Assembly: GCA_030699905.1 (NCBI GenBank)
Contig: JAUYKQ010000018.1
Span: 1-47,460 of the forward strand
Length of the DNA: 47,460 bases
Direction: 5' to 3'
DNA from: a bacterium
GTDB lineage: Bacteria > Patescibacteriota > Minisyncoccia > Phycocordibacterales > GCA-002787175
The stretch's first letter is position 1. Each line of letters opens with the position of its first letter. The notes beneath the pieces were generated by a model. That model was not told the DNA's origin. It searched no databases and saw only the letters and a list, made by a program, of their open reading frames with translations. A program made the translations under genes and the position numbers. Positions 17,219-25,746 of this stretch are shown one piece after another.

Positions 17219-17791
17219 ATGACGCGGTACAGTCACAAAGCGGGTTTTTCCATTTTAGAGCTTCTGGTGGTGCTTTTCATAATATATGTCCTTTCCACGA
17301 TAGTGGTAAGCCAAATCAGAGTCGCCATAAAAAGAGCGCGCGACACCGTACGTATTGAAACGTTTCATCAAATGGAAACAGCGCTGGCTCTTTATCACGA
17401 CAGGCATGGTGTTTACCCCTGCGGTGACAACAACGGAAGATACGACTCTTCTTTGAGCGATGGTTTTATAAACGGCGCGGGAGAGGACCAAGACAGTTGC
17501 ACAGGAGGTCCATTGACCGGGCTTTTTGAAGAGGGCTTTATAGACGCGTGGATAAAAGACCCGATAAATTCAGAGGAAGACGGATGGTTTTATCTTTACC
17601 AACTGCCCGACATAACAGCCAACGACCATCGACAAAGTTATGTTCTATACACGCGGCTGGAAGATAAATCGGAAATGATGAAAGAAGACGGCGGTAAATG
17701 TGATAATTTTTACGAAGTAGGTCCGGATGCCGGAGTGGCTGACTTGGCTTACGCGGGCGCAGGAAATCTTTTTGGAACGGAATGCAATTAG
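17219..17791 (+). CDS. Type IV pseudopilin/GspG-like protein 2 (tandem paralogue)
   Basis: 190 aa, same length and layout as the preceding gene: HKAGFSILELLVVLFIIYV leader with Gly/Phe cleavage and Glu +5, then the same globular domain with HDRHGVYPCGDNNGRYDSS and the C-terminal Cys (FGTECN). The leader and the last 20 residues differ clearly, while 17397-17523 is almost identical to 16736-16862 at the DNA level, so the middle looks homogenised by gene conversion. Its upstream region (17171-17218) is also a copy of 16510-16557. TATAGT lies 5 nt before the ATG. Confidence 0.88.
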   Translation: MTRYSHKAGFSILELLVVLFIIYVLSTIVVSQIRVAIKRARDTVRIETFHQMETALALYHDRHGVYPCGDNNGRYDSSLSDGFINGAGEDQDSCTGGPLTGLFEEGFIDAWIKDPINSEEDGWFYLYQLPDITANDHRQSYVLYTRLEDKSEMMKEDGGKCDNFYEVGPDAGVADLAYAGAGNLFGTECN

Positions 17792-17848
17792 CATTTGCTG
17801 GATCCCGACGTCGCCGACGGGGCTCGTCTCTCGGGATGCTCAATCGGG

Positions 17849-18082
17849 CTTCGAGTCCCTGACGCAAGTGAAGCGGTTCACTTGCTACCGGCAGTTCTCC
17901 ACTGTCGTTACGAACTGCCGGTCAGGGACCGCGGGTACGCTTCTCGGTCCTTACAGGACCAGTACAGGTTTCCCGTTTTTTCGGCATAAGAATGCCTCAA
18001 AAACATGGGAGAACCTCTTCGAGTCCCTGACGCAAGTGAAGCGGTTCACTTGCTACCGGCAGTTCTCCACTGTCGTTACGAA
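17849..18082 (-). repeat. Structured tRNA-tail element following tRNA-Gln, with an 81-bp direct repeat
   Basis: Read on the minus strand after tRNA-Gln: ACCGGC complement (18055-18060), a 9-bp hairpin (18032-18053), the antisense of the tRNA T-arm (18018-18030), then two hairpins (17975-18004 and 17946-17960) and finally an exact 81-bp copy (17849-17929) of the tRNA-side segment 18017-18097. The same order of parts follows tRNA-Leu at 38738-38901. No protein is encoded. Confidence 0.8.
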
Positions 18083-18153
18083 CTGCCGGTCAGGGACTCG
18101 AACCCCAATACCCTCCTCCAAAGGGAGGTGTCCTACCATTAGACGAACCGGCA
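18083..18153 (-). tRNA. tRNA-Gln (TTG)
   Basis: Cloverleaf on the minus strand: acceptor TGCCGGT / ACCGGCA (U1-A72, the glutamine-type first pair), D-arm GTC...GAC, anticodon stem CCTCC/GGAGG with loop CTTTGGA giving anticodon TTG, T-loop TTCGAGT, discriminator G73 as expected for Gln. CCA is not encoded. Confidence 0.93.
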
Positions 18154-18239
18154 AAATTTGTTCCTAAATTTATAGTTAAAAAAGCGACGTCCGAGTACCA
18201 CTCACTCACAAAACCCTAATATACCCCCAATTTATATCA

Positions 18240-18268
18240 TAAAAAAACCTAAATTAACAGGTTTTTTT
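18240..18268. terminator. Bidirectional terminator
   Basis: AAAAAAACCT / AGGTTTTTTT around an 8-nt loop, 40 bp beyond the aldolase stop codon, able to end minus-strand aldolase transcription. Confidence 0.7.
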
Positions 18269-18311
18269 AATAGAAATTCAAAATTCAAACGCGCACTTGC
18301 CGTATTTTATT

Positions 18312-19334
18312 CTACGCGACTTCATACCGCCCCTCGCTCGCTTGTGCCGTTTCTTTCAATCTCTTCAAAAATATTTCTTGCGCTCTCTCAATATTTTCAT
18401 CTTTTCCGGCCCAGGCCTTCATGATGGGGTCTTGGATGGCTCGAGAATAGGAAAAAGTAAGAGGCCATGGCGCGTCTTTATTCTTGGCTATTTTCGCTAT
18501 TTCGTTTAAGTTTTCCGTAGCTTGCTGTGGCGTCTGCCCGCCGGAAAGAAATACGACACCGGCAGTTTCTTTGGGTACTTTGGCCAAAAGAGAACGCATG
18601 GTCGCTTCCGCGATTTCTTTGGAACCCCATTTCTCTCCGGACTTGTTTCCCTGCAAAACCATACTTGTCTTCAAAATCAAACCGCCCAAATTTATTCCCT
18701 CTTTATTCAACTCTTCAAAAGTAATGCCGAGGGTATTTCTCACAACCTCTTCGCATCTCTTCAATGTGTGATTTCCTTCAAGCAAAACTTCCGGCTCCAC
18801 CATCGGCACCATTCCTTTTTCCTGCGCCAAACCTGCGTACTTTGCCATTCGCCTGGCATTTTCTCTAACAGCTTCTTCGGTAGGCAAATTATCGCCGATT
18901 CTAACCACTGCCCTCCATTTGGTAAACTTTGCCCCCATTTCCGCGTATTCAGAGAGACGATCGGATAGCCCCTCAAGCCCGTTTGTCACTTCTTCTTGTG
19001 GCGAATTTTCAAAGGGACTCGTCTTTTGGTCAACCTTGATTCCTGTCGCGATTCCCCTTTGGCTCAAAAGTTTAGGGAAAGAAACCCCGTCGTTATCGGA
19101 CTGCCGTATCGTCTCATCGTATAAAATTACTCCGGAAAGATACTTTTCGGCTCCAGGCGCGGACAAAAGAAGCTCGCGCCATTTTCTCCTATTTTCTTCA
19201 CTGCACTCAATACCCTCCGCCACAAATCTTTTTTCAGCCGTGCCGACACTCTCGTCAGCGGCCAAAATTCCCTTACCCGATGCCATTAGATTTTTTACCA
19301 CTTCACTTAAACTTAAAGAAGATTCAGAATTCAT
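18312..19334 (-). CDS. Class I fructose-bisphosphate aldolase
   Basis: 340 aa. Cleaves fructose-1,6-bisphosphate to dihydroxyacetone phosphate and glyceraldehyde-3-phosphate through a Schiff base. N-terminal GKGILAADESVGTAEKRF is the eukaryote-type class I signature; KFTKWRAVVRIGD (about 137-149), VPMVEPEVLLEG (about 176-187) and GGLILKTSMV (about 217-226, the Schiff-base Lys) carry the active-site lysines and Glu; VVFLSGGQT binds phosphate. Length is a little under the animal enzyme (about 360), missing the C-terminal Tyr tail. TAAAAT lies 8 nt before the ATG. Confidence 0.95.
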   Translation of the reverse strand: MNSESSLSLSEVVKNLMASGKGILAADESVGTAEKRFVAEGIECSEENRRKWRELLLSAPGAEKYLSGVILYDETIRQSDNDGVSFPKLLSQRGIATGIKVDQKTSPFENSPQEEVTNGLEGLSDRLSEYAEMGAKFTKWRAVVRIGDNLPTEEAVRENARRMAKYAGLAQEKGMVPMVEPEVLLEGNHTLKRCEEVVRNTLGITFEELNKEGINLGGLILKTSMVLQGNKSGEKWGSKEIAEATMRSLLAKVPKETAGVVFLSGGQTPQQATENLNEIAKIAKNKDAPWPLTFSYSRAIQDPIMKAWAGKDENIERAQEIFLKRLKETAQASEGRYEVA

Positions 19335-19422
19335 GATTTAGGATTTTAGAAATAAATTTCGCATTTTTAATTATACTTTAACTCCGCGCTTTAGACCTTG
19401 AATATGGATAATCTATCACAAA

Positions 19423-20454
19423 CTACACGCCACACGATTTTATTACCGCGAGCTCTATAGGCAACTGCGGTATTGCCGTCTTGCCGACCAAATCGGCGCT
19501 TTCCAAAAAAGCAAGAAGCGAAGAGGATGTCACATTTGAACCGGACGTCATCGCAAGACCTTTTAAAAACTCAAAATCCTCTTCTGACACCTCCTCTTTT
19601 ATCGTCTTTTCCAAGTCCTTTGCGAAACGCAAAAGAAGAATCAGGCGCATCTTGTGAAGAATCAGCTTGACATAGGTCTTCATGTCAATGTTCTCCTCCG
19701 TAGCGCAAGCTACCGCCTGAAGCCCTTTTTCAACGTCTTTTTCGCTAACTGCCGACAAAAGATCGTTCACCACCTCCTTTTTCGGAACGCCGGAAACGAT
19801 TCGCACGTTTTCTTCCGTTATTACCTTGCCGGAAAAAGAACTCACTATTTTTTGAAGTATGCCGTGAGTATCTCGGAAAGAACCGTCCCCAAGCAAAGCC
19901 ACGAGTTCCGCCGCGCTTTTTTCCATATCTTTCCCTTCCTTTTTGGCGACATTTAAAACGAGGTCGCGCAGGGTCTTGACGGAGGGTTTTTTAAACGTAT
20001 GAACTTCGCACCTCGAAATTATCGTTTCAGGCAATCGGTCTATTTCCGTAGTCGCCAAGACAAAGATGACATGAGGTGGAGGTTCTTCAAGCGTCTTTAA
20101 AAGAGCGTTGAATGCCTCCTTGGTCATCATATGCGCCTCGTCAACAATGTAAATTTTATACTTTGATTCAAGAGGCAAAGTGTAGACCGCCTCGCGTAGC
20201 GCCCGCACGTCGTCAATGCCCCTGTTTGAAGCGGCGTCTATTTCGTAAAGGTCGTTTGCCGTAGTGCCGAGGGTCTTGGCTAAAATCCTGGCAAAGGACG
20301 TCTTGCCTGTGCCACGAGAGCCGGAAAAAAGATAGGCGTGAGAAACATTACCTTGTTTAAAAGAACCCTGAAGAGCAGAGACAATGTGTTCCTGACCTAA
20401 ACATTCTTCAAATTCCTGCGGTCTGTATTTTCTGTAAAAAACAACTTCTGGCAT
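19423..20454 (-). CDS. dnaX: DNA polymerase III gamma/tau subunit, short form without zinc module
   Basis: 343 aa from the ATG at 20454, chosen because TATAAT ends 6 nt upstream and family homology starts at VFYRKYRPQEFEECLGQEH. Clamp-loader ATPase. Walker A GSRGTGKTS (about 44-52), Walker B IYIVDEAHMM (about 95-104), sensor 1 LATTEIDRLPETIISRC. The usual four-Cys zinc module after Walker A is absent: ARILAKTLGTTANDLYEIDA runs straight across where about 30 residues with four cysteines normally lie. The C-terminal tau domains that bind DnaB and the polymerase are also missing, so this is a gamma-like motor only. Confidence 0.93.
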   Translation of the reverse strand: MPEVVFYRKYRPQEFEECLGQEHIVSALQGSFKQGNVSHAYLFSGSRGTGKTSFARILAKTLGTTANDLYEIDAASNRGIDDVRALREAVYTLPLESKYKIYIVDEAHMMTKEAFNALLKTLEEPPPHVIFVLATTEIDRLPETIISRCEVHTFKKPSVKTLRDLVLNVAKKEGKDMEKSAAELVALLGDGSFRDTHGILQKIVSSFSGKVITEENVRIVSGVPKKEVVNDLLSAVSEKDVEKGLQAVACATEENIDMKTYVKLILHKMRLILLLRFAKDLEKTIKEEVSEEDFEFLKGLAMTSGSNVTSSSLLAFLESADLVGKTAIPQLPIELAVIKSCGV

Positions 20455-20460
20455 TAGGGT

Positions 20461-20466
20461 ATTATA
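20461..20466 (-). promoter_or_regulatory. -10 box of dnaX
   Basis: Perfect TATAAT on the minus strand, 6 nt before the ATG at 20454. It decides the start: the open frame extends 41 codons upstream but those would lie before the transcript start. Confidence 0.6.
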
Positions 20467-20573
20467 ACATAGTGAGCGCCGCAAAACGCGACGCTCATTG
20501 TAATTGAAATGCTTCGGGTTCCTATTCCAACCCCATAACCGAAGCGGAAAAAAGGTCTTTTTGAGGATGTTTT

Positions 20574-20816
20574 TCACCGCGTAAGCGGTTCAAGCTGACA
20601 GAGAGACGAGACCCTTCTCTTGGCATTTATCGTCTCTTCCACTCTGGCAACGACTTCTTCTCTACTTCTGTCAAGTAAGTCGTCCCAAAAATCGGAGCGG
20701 TCTTCTACGGAACGTAAAAAAGCCACCCTCTCAGCGATATCAAGCCCTTTTTCAATCAAAATGCCTATCACCGTTTGACGCTTGCGCGTTTTCACGTATT
20801 CGGTTTCTTCTCGCAT
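20574..20816 (-). CDS. Small hypothetical helical protein
   Basis: 80 aa, charged and mostly helical: GILIEKGLDIAERVAFL and EEVVARVEETINAKRRV. AAAAGG lies about 7 nt before the ATG as a weak ribosome-binding site. No family recognised. It sits 119 bp upstream of dnaX on the same strand and downstream of the 181-aa gene. The frame has good coding character but the gene is not proven. Confidence 0.45.
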   Translation of the reverse strand: MREETEYVKTRKRQTVIGILIEKGLDIAERVAFLRSVEDRSDFWDDLLDRSREEVVARVEETINAKRRVSSLCQLEPLTR

Positions 20817-20927
20817 ATTTTTACCTTTTCTCTTTTGAGTTTTACCACCGTCTGCATTTAATCCTATTCCAAATAATATTTATGACAAGTCCTAACAGTG
20901 GAAAACTCCTGTCGTCTCCCCCTATCG

Positions 20928-20969
20928 ACATACACTCATTTTGGACGGCCGTCCAAAATGAGTGTATGT
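20928..20969. repeat. 42-bp perfect palindrome (family 1, copy B)
   Basis: Same ends (ACATACACT / AGTGTATGT) and centre (GGACGGCCGTCC) as 8514-8555. The positions that differ between the copies are changed in both arms so that pairing is kept. It overlaps the last codons and TGA stop of the 181-aa gene. Confidence 0.9.
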
Positions 20970-21481
20970 GAATTTGAATTACAAACTCCGCGATAAACAC
21001 CTCTTTCATTCGTAAGTGTTTTCATCTTCATTCGCTTTTGCGTTTTGCGACTCATGATCATAGAGACCACAAAAAAGAGCCCCTCTTCGGAGCCCTTTTC
21101 ATCCACTGCGTACGCACACCTTGCATGGATTCCCCATTCCCCTAAAATCAGGGTTACTTTGGATTCGTATCTATTAAAAACCGATACGAATTTGCGCACA
21201 TCCTCATCGCTTTGAGGGCCGGTCGCCCAGAGCTTGAAAACCAAAACCGCGTGTACGGTTTCCACCCAACTAACCTCCTCATTCTCCAGTCCATTCTGGA
21301 GTTCCATTTCATATAGTTGTTCTATCGTTGTCTGAAAGGCCCTGTAGACTGCTTTGAATGGGACTCTTGCGTCCAGTATTTCATGCAAAATACCTCTGGC
21401 CTCTCTTTCACACCTTCCGGGCGTGCCGGTGGATTTATCAATATATTCCTCAATCAGTTCTCTAAACTTCTGTTCTTTCAT
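20936..21481 (-). CDS. Hypothetical cytoplasmic protein
   Basis: 181 aa with a strong AAGGAGG site 6-7 nt before the ATG, unlike most neighbours, which appear leaderless. N-terminal half helical and charged (FRELIEEYIDKSTGTPGRCE, ILHEILDARVPFKAVYRAFQ), C-terminal half with beta character (SKVTLILGEWGIHARCAYAV). No membrane segment, no recognised family. Its last ten residues (HTLILDGRPK) are encoded by one arm and the centre of the 42-bp palindrome, suggesting the palindrome inserted there and replaced the original end. Confidence 0.7.
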   Translation of the reverse strand: MKEQKFRELIEEYIDKSTGTPGRCEREARGILHEILDARVPFKAVYRAFQTTIEQLYEMELQNGLENEEVSWVETVHAVLVFKLWATGPQSDEDVRKFVSVFNRYESKVTLILGEWGIHARCAYAVDEKGSEEGLFFVVSMIMSRKTQKRMKMKTLTNERGVYRGVCNSNSHTLILDGRPK

Positions 21482-21531
21482 TTCATCCTCCTTTCCTTTG
21501 TTCTTCCTCTAATATACTAATATATCGCAAT

Positions 21532-22623
21532 CTAAGTCAAAAGAAAACTGTTGACAACATTTTCCACCTCATGCGCGTTTTCTGTTTCCATGAGTTTCAT
21601 ACGCAATTCTTTGGCTTTGGAAAAGTCAGAAACATAGGCCTTATAGTGTTTTTTCATGATAGCAAAACTTTTTTTGACGCCTAAAAATTTTCCGGAATTT
21701 TCGTTTACAAAAAAGTCCTCAAACAATTTGGTATGCTCAATCATTATTCTCAATCTCTTCTCGGGAAAAATTTCCTCGGAATTATTTTCTAATTCACGCG
21801 AATCGGAAAACAAGTCCGGTCGGCCGAAAATCGCTTTACCGAGCATCACCCCGTCCGCCAAGCTTTCCCCGACTCGCTTTACACCGTCTTCAATAGACGA
21901 AACATCTCCATTTCCAAAAATTAAGGCCTGACTGCCGAGAGCATCTCTGATTTTTACCACCTCTTTTATCCTCTCCCAGCGCGCCGGCACTTTAGACATT
22001 TCTTTTCGGGTGCGAGCATGTATGGTAACTACGGCAGGATTTTCAGCCAGCAACTCCGGAAGCCAATCCTCCAGTTCGTCTTTGTTGTAGCCAAGTCGGG
22101 TTTTGACCGAAACGGGAATATTTTTAGAGGCATCGGAGACGCCTTCTTTGGCCGCCCGAATAAGGGCGCGAGCAAGCGGTGGGTTTTTCATAAGAGCCGC
22201 GCCGGCTCCCTGCTTTTCCACTTTTCTGTCAGGACAGCCCATGTTTATGTCCACTCCGTCAAAGCCGAGATTGGCGCAAAGTTTAGCCGCATTTTTCATA
22301 TTTTCAGGATTGCTCGTAAAAAGTTGGGCAACGATAGGTCTTTCCTCTTCGGAGTATTTTAAATCAACCGAAAGTTTTTCTCTTGCCTTCTCGTGGCAAA
22401 GCCCGTCTGCCGAAACAAATTCCGTCCACATAGCATCCAATACGCCACCCGTCTGGCGTATTGTAGAATCACCACCACATGCGTCATCCTCCGCGCGGCT
22501 GTATTTGGGGATAATTTGCCGAAAAGCCGCGTCCGTGACATCGGCCATCGGAGCCAAAACAAAAATCGGCCTGCTTTCGCCTGCCGCCTTTTTCTTTAGA
22601 TTTTCCCAAAACCCCAATTTCAT
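21532..22623 (-). CDS. tRNA-dihydrouridine synthase
   Basis: 363 aa. Reduces uridines in the tRNA D-loop with FMN and NADPH. TIM-barrel signatures: FVLAPMADVTDAAFRQI (FMN phosphate side), VAQLFTSNPENM, GVDINMGCPDRKVEKQGAGA with the catalytic Cys (about residue 130), VSVKTRLGY, VVTIHARTRKEMS and LIFGNGDVSS ... GVMLGKAIFGRPDLF. C-terminal helical domain present. A longer insert than usual between the first barrel strand and the FTSN motif (SRAEDDACGGDSTIRQTGG) is seen. The Dus subtype (A/B/C) cannot be fixed. Confidence 0.94.
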   Translation of the reverse strand: MKLGFWENLKKKAAGESRPIFVLAPMADVTDAAFRQIIPKYSRAEDDACGGDSTIRQTGGVLDAMWTEFVSADGLCHEKAREKLSVDLKYSEEERPIVAQLFTSNPENMKNAAKLCANLGFDGVDINMGCPDRKVEKQGAGAALMKNPPLARALIRAAKEGVSDASKNIPVSVKTRLGYNKDELEDWLPELLAENPAVVTIHARTRKEMSKVPARWERIKEVVKIRDALGSQALIFGNGDVSSIEDGVKRVGESLADGVMLGKAIFGRPDLFSDSRELENNSEEIFPEKRLRIMIEHTKLFEDFFVNENSGKFLGVKKSFAIMKKHYKAYVSDFSKAKELRMKLMETENAHEVENVVNSFLLT

Positions 22624-22717
22624 GAGTTGTCAGTTTATCACCGCGCGGAAATGTTTACAACGCGTTCAAGCGACGCGTTCAACCGGCGTGCAAACGATTA
22701 CAAAGGCATAATAAACG

Positions 22718-22769
22718 TCCTCATCCAAACACTTCCATACTATATAGTATGGAAGTGTTTGGATGAGGA
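22718..22769. repeat. 52-bp perfect palindrome (family 2)
   Basis: Perfect inverted repeat, 26 bp per arm, centred on CTATATAG and ending TCCTCATCC / GGATGAGGA. Located between the Clp-like stop (22860) and the dus start (22623). Sequence unrelated to the 42-bp family apart from its length and its position 3' of a gene. Confidence 0.9.
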
Positions 22770-22859
22770 GAATTTTCGTATGGAGATTCGCGCAACGAAA
22801 AGAAAAACGCGCTTCAAAATGCTTCAAGGGCGCGTTGGTTTGCTGTGAGAATGTGTCCC

Positions 22860-25319
22860 TTAAGATCGCAAGTCCGCCCCGCTTAACGCCACTTTTGAAC
22901 CGGCGGAGATTTCACCGCGCAACATTTTTTCAGCGATTATTTTTTCCACAGTATCCTGAATGGCGCGGTTCATTGGACGCGCGCCAAACTGCGGGTCGTA
23001 ACCTCTTTCCGCTAAAAAATTCACAAGTTCTTCCGTTATGACAAGTTCCACACCCTTTTCCTGAAGCCGTTTTTGCAAACGATTGAGCATTATTTTCGCG
23101 ACGGCTTTCATTTCTTCACGGCTTAGCGGTCTAAACAAAATCACTCCGTCAAACCGGTTCAAAAGTTCCGGTTTGTAAATTCCGCGCCTCACTATGTCGT
23201 CTACGATATTTTTCTTGTCCGGCAAGCCACCGGCTTTATTCATCTCCCATATAAGCTCGCTTCCGGCATTTGAAGTCGCGACAATTATGAGGTTACGAGC
23301 GTTTACTTTTTTACCCGCCATGTCCGAAAACACTCCTTCGTCAAGAATCTGCAAAAACAAATCCAAAACTTCGGGAGATGTCTTCTCAAACTCGTCCAAG
23401 AGCAGAACTCCGTATGGCTTTTCACGCAACTTGGAAGAAAGAACACCCGCCCGCGAAGTTCCGAAAATTCCTATAAGCCGCTCCAGTGCGTCTGCCGTCC
23501 TAAACTCGGACATATCCAGGCGAATAATATCGGCCTCGCCTCCGAAAAACACCGAGGCCAGAGCTTTGGTTGTTTCCGTTTTGCCGACTCCCGTAGGCCC
23601 CAGAAAAAGGAACGACCCTATTGGACGGTTCGGATTCGTAAGTCCCAAGCGCGCCCGACGCAGAGAGTTAGCCACCGCCTGAAGCGCTTCGGTTTGACCG
23701 ATGACCCTTTCCTTCAAAAGTTTTTCCAAATTTAGCAGTTTTTCCTTTTCGGCCTGCTTGGGGACACTGGCGGGAATTCCCGTCTTGCTCTCAACCGCCA
23801 AAAGCACGTCTTCCTTGCGTACCGTTTTTTTGCCGGAAGATATGGAACGAGACGCTATTTCCGAAATCAAATCAATGGCTTTATCCGACAGCACGCCGTC
23901 GGAAAAATATCTTTCCGCGCTTCTTACAATTTCAGCCACCGCTTGAAATGTGAAAAAAAGTCCGTCCTTGGCTTCAAATGCCAAAGCCGCTTTTTTGACT
24001 GTGGCTAAAGTTGCCGAGCTGTCCTCGTTTTTTACCTGAATCTTTTCAAAAAGCTTCATGAAAAGAGCGTTTTGCTCCAAAAGATTGTGAAATCCGTCCG
24101 GAGAAGAAAGGGCCACAACATGCACATCCGGCGAAACAAGAAACGGCTCAAGCAAAGGAACAAGATCTGTCCCCATGGTCCTCGCGCTTTCTAAAAACTC
24201 CGGCAAGTTTTCAATGACTATAATGACGTTGCCGGAACGGACGATATCAAAAAAAACTTTACGCAGTTCCGACTCAAACGACTGTTTGTTTCCGGTAACC
24301 GTTACAAAAGAGTTGCCGTCAAAAAGAAAAACTCTTTTATGTTCTATAGCCGGCAGCGCTTTTCCGCTTGAAATTTTGGCGGCCAACCGATAAACAAGTT
24401 CCTTTTTTATTCCACCGTCTTCTCCAACAAGCAGAATGTTGGCCTCGCTGTTTTTGCTCAAAACATTTTCCATTTCCCACAGCTCTTTTTCGCCACTTTC
24501 CGTTTTGTTGAGAGTTGTCCTGCTTTTTGAGACCGAAGTTATATCTTGAGCGTATTTTTCCAAGATATAAGCTCCGCCATAAGACCAGTCCTTGCCTATT
24601 CCGGAAATGGCGCCGAGACGTTCTTTGCTCCAAAAGCGCAAAGCCAGACGCATATTTTCATGCATTTCTTCCACCCACAAGGCCGCCCCTTTAAATTCGC
24701 CCCTATCAATACCACGGCGAGCCAGGTATGACGCGAACTCTTGGTCTTCGGCAAAAACCGCGTCTGAAAATTCCAAAAGAGTAACTTTTTCTGACGGAAC
24801 GGAAAATATCACAGGCAAAAGAGGTTCTCTTTTGGACGTTAGGAATTCCACTACAGAGTCCTGCCCGAGACCTAAACGTTTTAAAATCAAAATGCCGTAC
24901 TTGGATTTGAGAAAAGCAACAGTGATGTCTTCTCGCGCGGAATATACTATGGAAGCGACTGTGAAAGAGACACTCGTCCCGTTTTTCCCCTTGGTTAAAT
25001 TTTCATCCCCCTTTTCCGGCAAACGCATTGGAAGTCCCTTGAAAAAAAACGAATAGTAAAAAGAATTTACAAGAAATACAATAGTCCATAAGCTGAAGAC
25101 GAGCACGAAAACGCCAGTCATCTTTTGCCTGAATTCGTAAATTTCGGAAAAACCGAAGTTTTGCGACAAAAAAGTCAAAATGGCCGCAAACAAGGAAATC
25201 CACGCAAGCCATGACAATATAGAGAAAACCTTTCTTCGGGCACCAAGAGAAAATACCAAATCCATTTTAATGGCGGGAGAATAAATTTTTGCCGATTGTC
25301 TAATTTCAGCGAAATTCAT
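22860..25319 (-). CDS. Membrane-anchored ClpC/ClpB-like AAA+ protein with degenerate first ATPase domain
   Basis: 819 aa from the ATG at 25319, which overlaps the upstream stop as ATGA; the frame runs 63 codons further but that part is the antisense-like overlap of the upstream gene. Two membrane helices near 35-60 and 75-105, then a Clp-type layout. First ATPase site is degenerate (LLVGEDGGIKKELVYRLA near 295, no GxxGxGKT). Second site is intact: GPTGVGKTETTKALA (about 570), LLLDEFEKTSPEVLDLFLQ (Walker B, about 635), ATSNAGSE, and a C-terminal D2-small domain (GYDPQFGARPMNRAIQDTVE). Clp unfoldases are normally soluble; a membrane anchor suggests work on membrane or exported proteins. Confidence 0.88.
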   Translation of the reverse strand: MNFAEIRQSAKIYSPAIKMDLVFSLGARRKVFSILSWLAWISLFAAILTFLSQNFGFSEIYEFRQKMTGVFVLVFSLWTIVFLVNSFYYSFFFKGLPMRLPEKGDENLTKGKNGTSVSFTVASIVYSAREDITVAFLKSKYGILILKRLGLGQDSVVEFLTSKREPLLPVIFSVPSEKVTLLEFSDAVFAEDQEFASYLARRGIDRGEFKGAALWVEEMHENMRLALRFWSKERLGAISGIGKDWSYGGAYILEKYAQDITSVSKSRTTLNKTESGEKELWEMENVLSKNSEANILLVGEDGGIKKELVYRLAAKISSGKALPAIEHKRVFLFDGNSFVTVTGNKQSFESELRKVFFDIVRSGNVIIVIENLPEFLESARTMGTDLVPLLEPFLVSPDVHVVALSSPDGFHNLLEQNALFMKLFEKIQVKNEDSSATLATVKKAALAFEAKDGLFFTFQAVAEIVRSAERYFSDGVLSDKAIDLISEIASRSISSGKKTVRKEDVLLAVESKTGIPASVPKQAEKEKLLNLEKLLKERVIGQTEALQAVANSLRRARLGLTNPNRPIGSFLFLGPTGVGKTETTKALASVFFGGEADIIRLDMSEFRTADALERLIGIFGTSRAGVLSSKLREKPYGVLLLDEFEKTSPEVLDLFLQILDEGVFSDMAGKKVNARNLIIVATSNAGSELIWEMNKAGGLPDKKNIVDDIVRRGIYKPELLNRFDGVILFRPLSREEMKAVAKIMLNRLQKRLQEKGVELVITEELVNFLAERGYDPQFGARPMNRAIQDTVEKIIAEKMLRGEISAGSKVALSGADLRS

Positions 25320-25699
25320 AGTGTCAAAGATACCGCCCCTCCTATTAAAAGCACGACCACTATTGCCGGCAATAAAAACCATATGACGTAAAAAGCAACC
25401 GACACGATAAAAGCGATTAGAATGATAAAGAGTCCCGAGATTACAGTAACAAGACGAGCCAAAAATCCAACCAAGCGCATTATGGTGTTTATGATAATTC
25501 TCTGCCAAAAAGCGTCTTCATTCTTGTTTTCTGAAAGTCGTCTCCAAGGAGAAAAAAATGTTTTAAAAAGTATGGATAAGGAGAAGAAATTATAAAGAAA
25601 CCACATGATGTTGGTTTCAATGCGAAAGATGTCCCGAAAAGCGCCTCCGTAATGCCAGACGAAATAGTGCACGGGCAAACTTAAAGTATTAAAGCGCAT
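25316..25699 (-). CDS. Hypothetical membrane protein coupled to the Clp-like gene
   Basis: 127 aa with two to three membrane helices (WFLYNFFSLSILFKTFF, and a long C-terminal hydrophobic stretch VISGLFIILIAFIVSVAFYV ... AIVVVLLIGGAV). Stop overlaps the downstream start by 4 nt, so translation is probably coupled and the two proteins may form one membrane complex. TACAAT (25706-25711) is 6 nt before the ATG. Family not recognised; gene pair is common-looking for Patescibacteria but that is an impression. Confidence 0.75.
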   Translation of the reverse strand: MRFNTLSLPVHYFVWHYGGAFRDIFRIETNIMWFLYNFFSLSILFKTFFSPWRRLSENKNEDAFWQRIIINTIMRLVGFLARLVTVISGLFIILIAFIVSVAFYVIWFLLPAIVVVLLIGGAVSLTL

Positions 25700-25746
25700 G
25701 AGATAATTGTATCACGCAACGTAAAACATCAAACACCTCGCCTCTT

